Assembly: GCF_045290345.1 (NCBI RefSeq)
Contig: NZ_CP155447.1
Span: 10,478,001-10,542,000, forward strand
DNA length: 64,000 nucleotides
Source of the DNA: Singulisphaera sp045290345
GTDB taxonomy: Bacteria; Planctomycetota; Planctomycetia; Isosphaerales; Isosphaeraceae
Direction: 5' to 3'
Shown piece after piece: positions 9,332 through 17,980 of the stretch; position 1 is the stretch's first letter, and the number at the start of each line of letters is the position of its first letter. Below the pieces are notes generated by a model. That model ran no database searches. It was given only the letters and a program-made list of their open reading frames with translations, and was not told the origin of the DNA. Both the position numbers and the translations under genes were made by a program.

Positions 9332-9985
9332 TCAGGAGTTCGTCACGTGTGATGCGAGTTGCTCGCGCACCCACTTGATCACCTCCTCGACACCTTCCTT
9401 CTCGCGGAGGCTGATCATCAGGAACGGACGCTCGCCCCGCATCTTGAGGCTGTCCCGACGCATCACGTCCAGGTCGGCTCCCACGTACGGTGCGAGGTCC
9501 GTCTTGTTGATCACGAGCAGATCGCTGTTGCAAATGCCTGGACCCCCTTTGCGGGGGATCTTGTCCCCCTCGGCCACGTCGATGATGAAAATGAACCGGT
9601 CCGCAAGCTCCCGCGAGAAGACCGCCGTCAGGTTGTCACCACCCGACTCGACCACCACCAGCTCAAGCTTGGGAAATTGACGCTGAAAGTTCGCCACCGC
9701 ACTCAGGTTGGCGCTGGCGTCGTCGCGGATCGCCGTGTGGGGACACCCCCCCGTCTGAACCCCGACGATCCGCTCCACCGGCAGCACGTCGCGGCGAGAG
9801 AGGAACTCGGCGTCTTCATGGGTGTAGATGTCGTTCGTGATCACCGCCAGGTTGATCTCGGGCCAGAGGTGGCGGCAGAGCGACTCGACCAGGGCCGTCT
9901 TCCCCGAACCGACTGGCCCGGCCACCCCCAGGGTGAAGACCTGACGCGACGGACCGGCGTAGCGGGCCGGCCCAGGACGGCCCAT
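9332..9985 (-). CDS. ureG: Urease accessory GTPase UreG
   Basis: UreG is the SIMIBI-class GTPase that powers nickel delivery to urease. The sequence shows the P-loop GVAGPVGSGKTALVE, the ITNDIYTHEDAEFL segment, the nickel-binding GGCPHTAIRDD motif (Cys-Pro-His), the VVESGGDNL switch region and the guanine-specificity NKTD. The start MGRPGPARYAG at 9985 gives 217 residues, the family size. The frame is open 96 codons further upstream, but that stretch overlaps the 3' end of ureF in another frame and is low-complexity. It lies between ureF and ureD in the operon. Confidence 0.95.
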   Translation of the reverse strand: MGRPGPARYAGPSRQVFTLGVAGPVGSGKTALVESLCRHLWPEINLAVITNDIYTHEDAEFLSRRDVLPVERIVGVQTGGCPHTAIRDDASANLSAVANFQRQFPKLELVVVESGGDNLTAVFSRELADRFIFIIDVAEGDKIPRKGGPGICNSDLLVINKTDLAPYVGADLDVMRRDSLKMRGERPFLMISLREKEGVEEVIKWVREQLASHVTNS

Positions 9986-10085
9986 GTGGTCGTGACCTGG
10001 GTCCTTGTGAAATGCGACGCCCCACGAAAGGGAAGGGCGCCGACGGCGGGGGCGGGCGAACCGAACCCCCGCGTCCGACCCATCA

Positions 10086-10766
10086 TCAAGACCGGAACAT
10101 CCGAGCATAGAGTCGAGTTTGCTCATCGCAGAGGATCTCGTAGTGAGGGCAACCGGCGCCGGCCGTCTCGGCAGCGCGGCTGCCGAGGTCGGGAGCCAGG
10201 TCGCGGATATCGTCATGGACATAGGCCAGCACTTGCTGGCCGTGAGTGTGGCCGATCGGGATCGCGCGGACACCGGCGCCGATCATACCCAGCGCCGCCT
10301 GGTGCAGGTAGGCCGTCAGCACCTCGTCGGCCGCGCCCCCCGCAAGCGCTCCGAGCAGCCCGAACGCGATCGGGTGGTGCCAGCCGGCGGAGCGGTCGGG
10401 CTGCCCGTCCATGAGGGTCGCCAGGCCCGTGGCGCACCAGGTCCAGGTCGCCCCCAACGCCAGAAGTTGGTCGCCCATCTCCCGGCTGGCGATCCGGGTC
10501 GAAGGGGGAATAATCGACGTTTCGGCCATCTGATTCAGGGTCAGCAGATCGACCGCAAGGCCGGCGTGGGCCGCGCGACAGGCCGAGGCGACGAGCACCC
10601 CCTCGAGCGGACCGAGCGACGTCCGCAGCCAGCGCCGGGTCCATTTCTCGAGCGTCTCGGGATCGTGGACCAGCCCGCGCGCGATCGCCGTTTCGAGCCC
10701 CCACGAATGGGTATAACCGCCGATCGGCAGGGCCGAATCGGTGATCTGAAGCAAGCGGAGATTCAT
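10086..10766 (-). CDS. ureF: Urease accessory protein UreF
   Basis: UreF, 226 residues, an all-helical accessory protein that with UreD and UreG forms the urease maturation complex. The N-terminus MNLRLLQITDSALPIGGYTHSWGLE carries the hallmark LPIGGYTHS..LE motif, and the C-terminus has the conserved AIPIGHTHGQQ segment. The start at 10766 follows the family; the frame extends 33 codons upstream into the palindromic repeat and is not used. It is separated from ureC by 316 bp containing an inverted-repeat element, so the accessory genes may be partly uncoupled from the structural genes. Confidence 0.93.
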   Translation of the reverse strand: MNLRLLQITDSALPIGGYTHSWGLETAIARGLVHDPETLEKWTRRWLRTSLGPLEGVLVASACRAAHAGLAVDLLTLNQMAETSIIPPSTRIASREMGDQLLALGATWTWCATGLATLMDGQPDRSAGWHHPIAFGLLGALAGGAADEVLTAYLHQAALGMIGAGVRAIPIGHTHGQQVLAYVHDDIRDLAPDLGSRAAETAGAGCPHYEILCDEQTRLYARMFRS

Positions 10767-10808
10767 CGCGATCTCTTGGTCCTTGAGAGCGTACACGAAG
10801 CCAAGCGG

Positions 10809-10919
10809 TCTCGTCGGGTGGGCACGGCCCACCAGGTTTCGCCCCCGAGGAGGCACGATCACCACCTCGCGCCAACCCCATTGTTAGAAGACCTGGTGGG
10901 CCGCGCCCACCCGACGAGA
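10809..10919. repeat. REP-like palindrome pair (REPIN-like) between ureC and ureF
   Basis: Two 29-bp arms at 10809-10837 and 10891-10919 are reverse complements with a single mismatch, separated by 53 bp. Each arm is itself a palindrome built on GGTGGGC...GCCCACC. The same core occurs once more at 49536-49563. Such elements can stabilise or terminate transcripts; here it lies inside the urease operon on the leader side of ureF. Confidence 0.8.
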
Positions 10920-11082
10920 GGGATCACACGCACATGCACAAATTCTTGTCCCAGGAAATCCAGATCCACAATGGTTACTGGCCAACCGGACCGGTTTTTC
11001 CTGGGATAACGATCAAATCCGACGCCAGGGGAGGGGAGTCCGGGCCAAGGCAATCCCTCGGCCCGGACGGCGACGGCTGCGT

Positions 11083-12804
11083 TCAAAAGAGGAAATACCG
11101 CTGCGCCATCGGCAGCACGTCGATCGGCTCGGAACCGACCTTCTCGCCGTCCACCCACACCTGGTAAGTGTCCGCGTCGACCCGAATCTCAGGCGTCGCC
11201 TCGTTGCGGATCATGTCCTTCTTGCCCACCGTGCGGCAGCCTTGCACCGCCGCAATCTCACGCTGCAGACCGTAACGTTCCGCCGCACCGTTGTCCACGG
11301 CCGCCTGAGACACGAACGTCAGGCACGACTTCGACAACGCCCGGCCGAACGCGGCGAACTGAGGACGGGGGTAGACCGGCTGCGGGGTCGCGATGCTGGC
11401 GTTGGGATCGCCCATCTGGGCGGAGACCAGCAGGCCCCCCTTCAGCACCAACTCGGGCTTCACCCCGAAATACTCCGGCTTGTAGAGCACCAGGTCCGCC
11501 AGCTTCCCGGACTCGATGCTCCCCACGTGCTGCGCGATCCCGTGCGTGAGCGCAGGGTTGATCGTGTACTTGGCCACGTAACGCTTCACGCGCTCGTTGT
11601 CGTTGCGGGCGCTATCGCTCGACAAAGCACCCACTTGAACCTTCATCTTGTGCGCCGTCTGCCAGCACCGCACGATCGCCTCGCCGATCCGACCCATCGC
11701 CTGAGAGTCCGAGCTCATCATGCTGATGATCCCACGGTCGTGGAACACATCCTCAGCGCCGATCGTCTCGGCGCGAATCCGGCTCTCCGCGAACGCCACG
11801 TCCTCGGGGATGTTCCGCGACAGGTGATGGCAAACCATCAACATGTCAAGGTGCTCGTCAATCGTGTTGACGGTGAACGGACGAGTCGGGTTCGTACTCG
11901 AAGGCAACACGAAAGGCAGACCCGCGATCTTGATGATATCCGGGGCGTGCCCGCCGCCCGCCCCTTCGGTGTGGAAGCTATGGATCGCACGACCCTTCAT
12001 CGCCGCGATCGAGTCGTCGATGAAGCCGGACTCGTTGAGCGTGTCGGTGTGGATCGCGATCTGGATGTCGTACTTGTCGGCCACCGTCAGGCTGGTATCG
12101 ATGACGGCCGGCGTAGTTCCCCAGTCCTCGTGGAGCTTCAAGCCGCAGGCCCCGGCCTCGATCTGGTCGTGCAACGGCTTGGGCAGGCTGCTGTTCCCCT
12201 TGCCGAGCAAGCCGACGTTGACCGGCAGGCCCTCGAACGCCTGGAGCATCCGCATGATGTTCCAGGGGCCCGGCGTGCACGTCGTCGCCCAGGTCCCCGT
12301 GGCCGAGCCGGTGCCGCCGCCGATCAGGGTCGTCACGCCCGAGGCGACCGCCGTCTCGATCTGCTGGGGACAGATGAAGTGAATGTGGGTGTCGATCCCG
12401 CCGGCCGTGACGATCCGCCCCTCACCGGCGATGATCTCGGTGCCCGGCCCGATGACCAGGCGGGGGTCGATGCCACGCTGGGTCAGCGGGTTGCCCGACT
12501 TGCCGACGGCCACGATCCGGCCGCCCCGGATCCCGATGTCCCCCTTCACGATCCCCCAGTGGTCGATGATCACCGCGTTGGTGATCACCAGGTCGCAATG
12601 TTCCGGACCCATCGGATCAATGACCGGGCATTGGTCCTGGCCGTCGCGGATCGACTTGCCGCCACCGAAGATCGACTCCTCACCGTAGTCGACATAATCG
12701 TGTTCGATCTCGATGATGAGCTCGCTGTCGGCGAGCCGGATCCGGTCGCCGACCGTCGGACCGTACTTGCCCGCGTATGACTGTCGAGAAAGACGCACAC
12801 TCAT
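11083..12804 (-). CDS. ureC: Urease subunit alpha (catalytic)
   Basis: The 573-residue nickel-dependent catalytic subunit of urease. All landmarks are visible: the metal-binding GGIDTHIHFI (His140, His142), the carbamylated lysine in GLKLHEDWG (Lys223) with the ligand His225, HTDTLNESG, FHTEGAGGGHAPD, the mobile-flap MVCHHLS (Cys-His) and the MMSSDSQAMGR aspartate. The start MSVRLSRQSY is the family start and follows an AAGGGG stretch. It lies 51 bp after ureB. The full-length, motif-complete sequence argues that copy 2 encodes an active enzyme. Confidence 0.97.
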   Translation of the reverse strand: MSVRLSRQSYAGKYGPTVGDRIRLADSELIIEIEHDYVDYGEESIFGGGKSIRDGQDQCPVIDPMGPEHCDLVITNAVIIDHWGIVKGDIGIRGGRIVAVGKSGNPLTQRGIDPRLVIGPGTEIIAGEGRIVTAGGIDTHIHFICPQQIETAVASGVTTLIGGGTGSATGTWATTCTPGPWNIMRMLQAFEGLPVNVGLLGKGNSSLPKPLHDQIEAGACGLKLHEDWGTTPAVIDTSLTVADKYDIQIAIHTDTLNESGFIDDSIAAMKGRAIHSFHTEGAGGGHAPDIIKIAGLPFVLPSSTNPTRPFTVNTIDEHLDMLMVCHHLSRNIPEDVAFAESRIRAETIGAEDVFHDRGIISMMSSDSQAMGRIGEAIVRCWQTAHKMKVQVGALSSDSARNDNERVKRYVAKYTINPALTHGIAQHVGSIESGKLADLVLYKPEYFGVKPELVLKGGLLVSAQMGDPNASIATPQPVYPRPQFAAFGRALSKSCLTFVSQAAVDNGAAERYGLQREIAAVQGCRTVGKKDMIRNEATPEIRVDADTYQVWVDGEKVGSEPIDVLPMAQRYFLF

Positions 12805-12855
12805 CGATGGATACCCCTTACCAATTCGGGATGGGATGGTTCGAGTCGACGCGGA

Positions 12856-13236
12856 TCACTCCGAGGTGGTGCTGCAACCAAAGCCTTCGTCGACGCATCG
12901 CTTCAAACTGGTCTGTCGCGTGTAGGGATCATCGAGCCGACCCGACACCAGACCGTTGAACCCGTAAACCTTCCGACGCCCGCCATAGGGGATCAGCCGG
13001 ACTTCTTTGACGTCGCCCGGTTCGAGCCGCACCGAGGTCCCGCTCGGCAGGTCGAGCCGCATGCCGTACGCCTTCTCACGGTCGAACACCAACGCCCGGT
13101 TGGTCTCGAAGAAATGGTAGTGCGACCCGACCTGAATCGGCCGGTCACCCGTATTGTTGACGCTGAGCGTGACGACTTCGACGCCGGCGTTGAGCTCGAG
13201 GTCGGGCCCATCGAAGAGATATTCGCCCGGAACCAT
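12856..13236 (-). CDS. ureB: Urease subunit beta, copy 2
   Basis: A complete urease beta subunit of 126 residues. The start MVPGEYLFDG at 13236 is chosen over the longer frame (to 13293) because it matches the family start and is preceded by a GGGAGAG ribosome-binding site at good spacing. The SHYHFFETN and GTSVRLEPGDVKEVRLIPYGG segments are typical. The C-terminal tail (about 20 residues after RLDDPY) is longer than in many homologues. It sits between ureA and ureC. Confidence 0.96.
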   Translation of the reverse strand: MVPGEYLFDGPDLELNAGVEVVTLSVNNTGDRPIQVGSHYHFFETNRALVFDREKAYGMRLDLPSGTSVRLEPGDVKEVRLIPYGGRRKVYGFNGLVSGRLDDPYTRQTSLKRCVDEGFGCSTTSE

Positions 13237-14580
13237 GGTTTTCTCTCCCAAGGGGATGGATGGCAAGTCGGGGAACTCGGATTCGATCATCAACGAATCG
13301 GGTTGTGGACGGTGATCAACTTCGAGCCATCGGGGAAGGTCGGCTCGACCTGGATCATCGAGATGATCTCGGCAACGCCTTCCATGACATCGTCACGGCC
13401 AAGGATCTCGCGGCCGGCGCTCATGATCTCGGCGACCGACTTGCCGTCGCGGGCCATCTCCATGAGCTCCGCCGTGATCAGGGCGGTCGCCTCGGGGATG
13501 TTCAGCTTCAGACCGCGATCCTTGCGGGCTCGGGCCACCTGGGCGGCCACGAAAATCATCATCTTGTCACGTTCTTGGGGCGACAAATGCATGGGCAGGA
13601 CTCCACCAGTCGGTTCAGGGAAACGACGGAACGCGTACATGAGCGGGTGCGGCAGCCCGACGCTTTGCCCCCCGTCAAGTCGACGACGAGGCCGGGTCGC
13701 GGAAGAATCTTCCATCGAGCCAGCCGAACGCCAAGACCAGCCAGGTCGCCAAAACAAAGGGTGCCGTCAGGGCGGGAAGACCGAGCCTGGGCACGAGTTC
13801 GGTGATCGGAACCGAGAGCAAGATCCCCAACAGCGGCGGGATCAGCGACCGCTTCGAGAGGAAGAGGGCGACGGCCGCCAGCGTCGCGTTGTAGCCATAG
13901 AGCCCGAGTTCGACGTTCTCGAACAACGACCGATCGACGAGCCGCTCCGGATCGAGCGCGCGAACGGCCACGGTGGCGTGATAGTTCCCCACCAGCATCC
14001 CGACCAACGAGCCCACCAGCACCCACGCGGCGTGCCGCCAGTCGCTCAACGCGATCCCGACGAGAAAGAGCAGCCCCGTCCACACGCTCGCCTGGAACAT
14101 CACCTGGCTCACGCCATGGCCCACGGTGCCGACGAGGCCGACCGGGCCCAGCGGATCGCCCGCCGCGACCTGGGGCACCTTCAAGGCCAACCCCAGGAAA
14201 TAAATCACCCAGGTCAGGACAATAAACGGGGAGGTGTAGGTCGGAAACGGCACGTAACGCCGCATCAGCCGGGTCACGGGCGCCGCCGCGACAGCGCCGG
14301 CGACCAGCAAGAGGATGCTCGCCGCCCCCGGCTTGAAGAAGAAGAGCGTAGCAATCCCGACCAGCGTCGAGTTGAAGCCGTAGATGCCGGCAGCCACCTC
14401 GGCCTCGTCGAACTTGAGCACCTTGGCCGTCACCGCGCCGAGCACCGCTCCCACGAGTGCGCCGAGCGCCATCAGGGGCGAGCTCAACGCGATCCCGACG
14501 AGAAAGCAGGTGCCCGTCAGGGCATTCTCCTGAAAGAAAACTTGACCGATCCCCCGCAGAGTCGTACGAAGCGGGGTAGG
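13043..14580. repeat. Direct repeat, right copy of urease channel-ureA-ureB block
   Basis: Partner of the repeat at 1-1540, same strand, about 13.04 kb apart. Similarity is near complete in the coding regions, drops in the two spacers, and stops near the N-terminal codons of the channel gene. Confidence 0.9.
13290..13592 (-). CDS. ureA: Urease subunit gamma, copy 2
   Basis: A 100-residue urease gamma subunit whose sequence reads the same as the copy at 251-553. MHLSPQERDK is taken as the start; the frame is open for 55 more codons upstream, overlapping the end of the channel gene, without family resemblance. It is encoded 53 bp upstream of ureB and 82 bp downstream of the channel gene, so it likely belongs to the same transcript. 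Confidence 0.96.
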   Translation of the reverse strand: MHLSPQERDKMMIFVAAQVARARKDRGLKLNIPEATALITAELMEMARDGKSVAEIMSAGREILGRDDVMEGVAEIISMIQVEPTFPDGSKLITVHNPIR

Positions 14581-14607
14581 GACAACTTCATCCGACAACG
14601 AGAACAT
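13675..14607 (-). CDS. Urea channel/transporter (UT family), copy 2
   Basis: Near-identical paralogue of 630-1562, about 310 residues with two UT-type halves carrying FNSTLVGIA and YNATLAAVAL motifs. It would admit urea for the complete urease operon that follows. The start MFSLSDEVV at 14607 is chosen as the counterpart of MSSFSD in copy 1; the open frame to 14772 adds a basic, non-family extension. Differences between the copies cluster in the first 20 and last 20 residues. It is the first gene of the operon, so the promoter should lie in 14608-14800. Confidence 0.93.
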   Translation of the reverse strand: MFSLSDEVVPTPLRTTLRGIGQVFFQENALTGTCFLVGIALSSPLMALGALVGAVLGAVTAKVLKFDEAEVAAGIYGFNSTLVGIATLFFFKPGAASILLLVAGAVAAAPVTRLMRRYVPFPTYTSPFIVLTWVIYFLGLALKVPQVAAGDPLGPVGLVGTVGHGVSQVMFQASVWTGLLFLVGIALSDWRHAAWVLVGSLVGMLVGNYHATVAVRALDPERLVDRSLFENVELGLYGYNATLAAVALFLSKRSLIPPLLGILLSVPITELVPRLGLPALTAPFVLATWLVLAFGWLDGRFFRDPASSST

Positions 14608-15220
14608 ATCAGCTCGATTCTCGTATTTGGGTGATGAGATTCCATTGGACCCCGAATGGAGCCAATGACGCCCCGGTCTAAGAAACCCGGTAATTTCCCG
14701 CCATGGGGAATACCGCCCCGCCCCTAGAATTGCATGAGGGGGACGGCTCCAATCTTTCTGCCTTTTCCGCACCGACTAACCGAAATGACACCTGAGTTGC
14801 GCTCCCTGGCGGCCACGCCACGGGATGAACTCCCGCAGACCTCCCGGAACGGCCCTGACCCCGAACTCCGATTCTGCGTAACCCCCACATCCATTTGCAA
14901 GTTGAGACAACATCTCAACAGTGATACCAGCGAGTTGCCGTAAGTCAATCACTTAATATCAGGAATGTTTTAGGGACGGTCGCTAGATTCCCGGGTTTAC
15001 CACCCGGCCCCGGTGCCCGGATCCATGCACCCTGTGCCTTTGCAACAGCATCCGTTTACTTCGGAAATTCAGGTTCGCGTCAGGGGTGTTCCCAGACGAA
15101 GCGAAGCACGCATCCGGGTGGCGTGCCCCGGTTTGACGGAGTCTATCAATCGAATGCCAAATTCCGAATGATCGAGCATCGCCAAGCCGCCCGGCACACA
15201 GGCACGACCTCCATCCCTCG
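14608..15220. other. Intergenic region upstream of urease copy 2
   Basis: About 610 bp between the start of the urease operon and the end of the permease gene, both on the minus strand. It should contain the urease promoter, but I see no clear -35/-10 or -24/-12 pair and no convincing gene. Confidence 0.4.
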
Positions 15221-16666
15221 TCAGAATGAACCGAACACAGAACCCAGCACAATGATAGCAACCAGCGAGATGATTACACTGACGATCACAGTCATCACCA
15301 TGTCGAAATAGCTTTCGCGATGGGTCAGTCCGCTGACCTGAAGCACCGTCAGGACTGTGCCATTGTGGGGAAGGGCGTCGAGCGTGCCGGAGCCGATCGT
15401 GGCCACGCGATGCATCAGCGCAGGATCGATACCATGCTCCACGGCGAGTCGCAGATATGTGTCACCAAGGGCATCGAGCGCGATCACCATCCCGCCGGAG
15501 GCTGAACCGGTGAGCCCGGCGAGGATGTTCATGGCGGCGGTGAGCGAAATTAGCGGCCCTCCCCGGATCGACAGCACTGCGTCGCGGACCACCGCGAACG
15601 CGGGCATGGCCGCCACCACCGCGCCGAAGCCTACGAGACTGCCGACCGTCAGGACCGGCAAAACCGAGGAATTAGCGCCGGCGTCCATGCTCTCGCGCAG
15701 GGCGGGCAGACGCCGGTAGTTGACGATGACAATGGTCAGGGTCCCAACCGCGAGCGCGATGGCGACCGACCATGTACCGGCCACGGCCCCGAACGTGGTC
15801 CCGCCCCACACTGGCTTGGCGAGAAACGAAAAATCAAGGCGAGGGAGCACGACCAGCGACATCAGGAAATTCATGGCGATGACCACAACGAGGGGCAGTA
15901 TGGCGAGTGCGAAGGAAGGCTCGCTGTCGCCGCGCTTGCCATGGCAGATCTCGGCCGGATCGAAATCGCCTGCCGCTGTCACATGCTCACGAATCTTCTC
16001 GTCGACGGCAGGAGCAACGTCCGAATCGCTGCCATAGCCCTCGCCGGCCGTGCGTGCGGCCGCTTCGGCACGACCGAGCCACCACATGCCGAAAGCCATC
16101 GTGATGATCGACGCGATGATGCCGAGACCGGGAGCCGCGAAGGGCGTGGTTCCGAAGTAAGGCATCGGAATGGCGTTATTAATCGAGGGCGATCCTGGAA
16201 GCGCCGACATCGTGAACGTGAACGCACCGAGACAGATGGTCGCCGGCATCAGGCGGCGCGGGATATCCGCGGCGCGGAACATCTTCTGCGCCATGGGGAC
16301 CAGCACGAAAAAGGCAACAAAGACGCTCACGCCACCATAGGTGACTACGGCTGAGGCAAGCACGACCGAGAGCATCGTGCGGTGTGTTCCCAACCGATCG
16401 GTCAAGTACCCCGCAATCGAGGTGATCGAACCGCTGTCATCCATGAGCTTGCCGAACAATCCGCCAAGCAGGAACAAGGGAAACCATTGCGCAACGAAGC
16501 GGGAAGTACTGCCCATAAAAGTCTGCGTCCAATGGGCGAGTAGCGGCTCGCCCGACATTGCAGCAGCCAGGAGAGCAGCCGCCGGAGCCACCAGCAGCAC
16601 GCTCCAGCCTCGAAAGGCTAGCCACATCAACAGGGCGAGCGCGAGCAATATCCCAAGGAGTCCCAC
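15221..16666 (-). CDS. GntP-family organic acid:H+ symporter
   Basis: A 481-residue, highly hydrophobic permease of the GntP family, which imports gluconate or related sugar acids with protons. The diagnostic segment LPGSPSINNAIPMPYFGTT is present, along with FPLFLLGGLFGKLMDDSGS near the N-terminus and LTGSASGGMVIALDAL in the C-terminal half. The start is GTG at 16666, preceded by a strong GGAGGG at 16675-16680. No sugar-acid catabolic genes are adjacent, so the substrate is unknown. A 10-bp inverted repeat about 100 bp upstream may be its operator. Confidence 0.92.
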   Translation of the reverse strand: MGLLGILLALALLMWLAFRGWSVLLVAPAAALLAAAMSGEPLLAHWTQTFMGSTSRFVAQWFPLFLLGGLFGKLMDDSGSITSIAGYLTDRLGTHRTMLSVVLASAVVTYGGVSVFVAFFVLVPMAQKMFRAADIPRRLMPATICLGAFTFTMSALPGSPSINNAIPMPYFGTTPFAAPGLGIIASIITMAFGMWWLGRAEAAARTAGEGYGSDSDVAPAVDEKIREHVTAAGDFDPAEICHGKRGDSEPSFALAILPLVVVIAMNFLMSLVVLPRLDFSFLAKPVWGGTTFGAVAGTWSVAIALAVGTLTIVIVNYRRLPALRESMDAGANSSVLPVLTVGSLVGFGAVVAAMPAFAVVRDAVLSIRGGPLISLTAAMNILAGLTGSASGGMVIALDALGDTYLRLAVEHGIDPALMHRVATIGSGTLDALPHNGTVLTVLQVSGLTHRESYFDMVMTVIVSVIISLVAIIVLGSVFGSF

Positions 16667-16769
16667 TGTTTTTTCCCTCCATTACCAGTTCAAGATCGCC
16701 GGTTCAGTTACCTCCCAAGGCGGTCCGAGTACGCGGCGCGGAACGCGACAGTGTACCGCCTGGGGACGA

Positions 16770-16792
16770 TGGAAGATCAGCTTGATCTTCCA
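16770..16792. promoter_or_regulatory. Inverted repeat upstream of GntP gene, possible operator
   Basis: TGGAAGATCA, a 3-nt centre, then TGATCTTCCA form a perfect 10-bp inverted repeat about 105 bp before the permease start. Size and symmetry suit a dimeric repressor site. A hairpin in the leader is the alternative. No regulator gene lies next to it. Confidence 0.45.
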
Positions 16793-17217
16793 CTTCGGAG
16801 GCTGGTCGTTCATCGACCACGCCGCAGTCAGACGGAGCGTTTGCCTGAAACAAAAAAAAGGGCCGATCCACCCTCGCGTGAATCGGAGCCGGAACAACGG
16901 CGTCCGATCACAAGGACGTCGGGGCCGAGGCCTCACCAACCAAGTAAAAAAGTAGGCATAAATGACAAATCATCAAAACACAATCATCAACTACCCAACA
17001 ATAAGAAGCCTCGAGATCTCGACCATGCCCGGCAATCCACTGCACTCAACTTCAGCCAGGCACTAACCCACTGGCTCAAGCAAGCGACGCCCTGGCGGAT
17101 CCGATCTCTGCCACTCGCCAACACGACAGCCATTTCAAGGGAGCTTCACGTAATCTCAGCCAAAGCCCCCCCAGGCGGATCGGGCCGATTCCTAGGGGGG
17201 GGATCATACGGAAGCGA
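16793..17217. other. Low-GC intergenic stretch
   Basis: The segment around 16940-17020 is much more A-rich than the surroundings and contains the palindrome CTCGAGATCTCGA (near 17010). It lies between the permease promoter side and the 3' end of the carbonic anhydrase gene. No gene was recognised. Confidence 0.35.
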
Positions 17218-17245
17218 CCCACGCGATCGGCGAAGATCGCGTGGG
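17218..17245 (-). terminator. Hairpin after carbonic anhydrase gene
   Basis: CCCACGCGATC and GATCGCGTGGG form a perfect 11-bp stem with a 6-nt loop, 30 bp past the stop codon of the minus-strand carbonic anhydrase gene. There is no U-tract, so termination efficiency is uncertain. Confidence 0.5.
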
Positions 17246-17275
17246 CCATTCGGTTCGGTCGCGGTCACCGCGGGG

Positions 17276-17980
17276 TCATTCGTAGACCTTGACCAGACCG
17301 GTGTGTAGTTCGTAAACCGCGCCAACCACCTTCAATTCCCCCGCCTTGGCAAATTTCGATAGGATCGGGTCGAGCGCCTTGAGCCGCTCGACGCCCTTCT
17401 CGACATTGGCTCGGGTGACGTTCTCGAGCTTGTCGCCAGGGTGTCCTTTCACGGCGTTGACAGCCACTCGAATCGGATCGATCAAGTCGCCGATCGACCC
17501 GGGCAGGACGTCGTTGGCATCAATGTGCTGGATGGCCGCCTTCACCGCTCCACACTTAGTGTGCCCCAACACAATGATCAGCCTTGCGCCAAGTTCGGCC
17601 ACCGCGAACTCGATACTCCCCTTGACGATCGGCCCCGCGCCGCTGACGACATTCCCCGCCGCGCGCACCACGAAGAGGTCACCGACTCCCTGGTCGAAGA
17701 TCAGTTCGGGAGCCACGCGTGAGTCGGCACACCCGACGATGACGGCCAGGGGCGCCTGCCCCTCGGCGAGCGCCAGGAAGTCCTTCGGGCTCCGTCCCGG
17801 GTGGGCGAGTTGCCCCTTGACGAACCGCTGGTTGCCCTCGAGCAACTGGGCCAGCACGGCGTTCGGGTCGCGAGCCGGGGCCGCCTGGGCGGCCGATGGG
17901 AGGGCCAAGCCCGCCGCGCTGGCGGCAAGCCCCGTAACCTTCACGAACTCACGGCGAGACAAACGATTGGGAGATCGCAT
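17276..17980 (-). CDS. Tat-exported beta-carbonic anhydrase
   Basis: A 234-residue beta-class carbonic anhydrase that interconverts CO2 and bicarbonate. Zinc ligands and the catalytic dyad are visible in VGCADSRVAPE (Cys, Asp, Arg) and GHTKCGAV (His, Cys). The N-terminus MRSPNRLSRREFVKVTG with a following hydrophobic stretch and AAQA is a twin-arginine signal, placing the enzyme in the periplasm. The start at 17980 is preceded by GGAGA. Together with the SulP-anhydrase fusion at 19757 it suggests inorganic-carbon handling on both sides of the membrane, near a urease operon that releases bicarbonate. Confidence 0.93.
   Translation of the reverse strand: MRSPNRLSRREFVKVTGLAASAAGLALPSAAQAAPARDPNAVLAQLLEGNQRFVKGQLAHPGRSPKDFLALAEGQAPLAVIVGCADSRVAPELIFDQGVGDLFVVRAAGNVVSGAGPIVKGSIEFAVAELGARLIIVLGHTKCGAVKAAIQHIDANDVLPGSIGDLIDPIRVAVNAVKGHPGDKLENVTRANVEKGVERLKALDPILSKFAKAGELKVVGAVYELHTGLVKVYE

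Noticed and set aside
11242..12780. Long plus-strand open frame opposite ureC
   Set aside because: It mirrors a complete, motif-rich ureC on the other strand; its product is Arg/Asp/His-rich with no family features, as expected for antisense frames in high-GC DNA.
13114..14634. 506-codon plus-strand frame opposite the urease channel-ureA-ureB block
   Set aside because: A shadow of three well-supported genes; the same shadow appears over copy 1 (933-1661).
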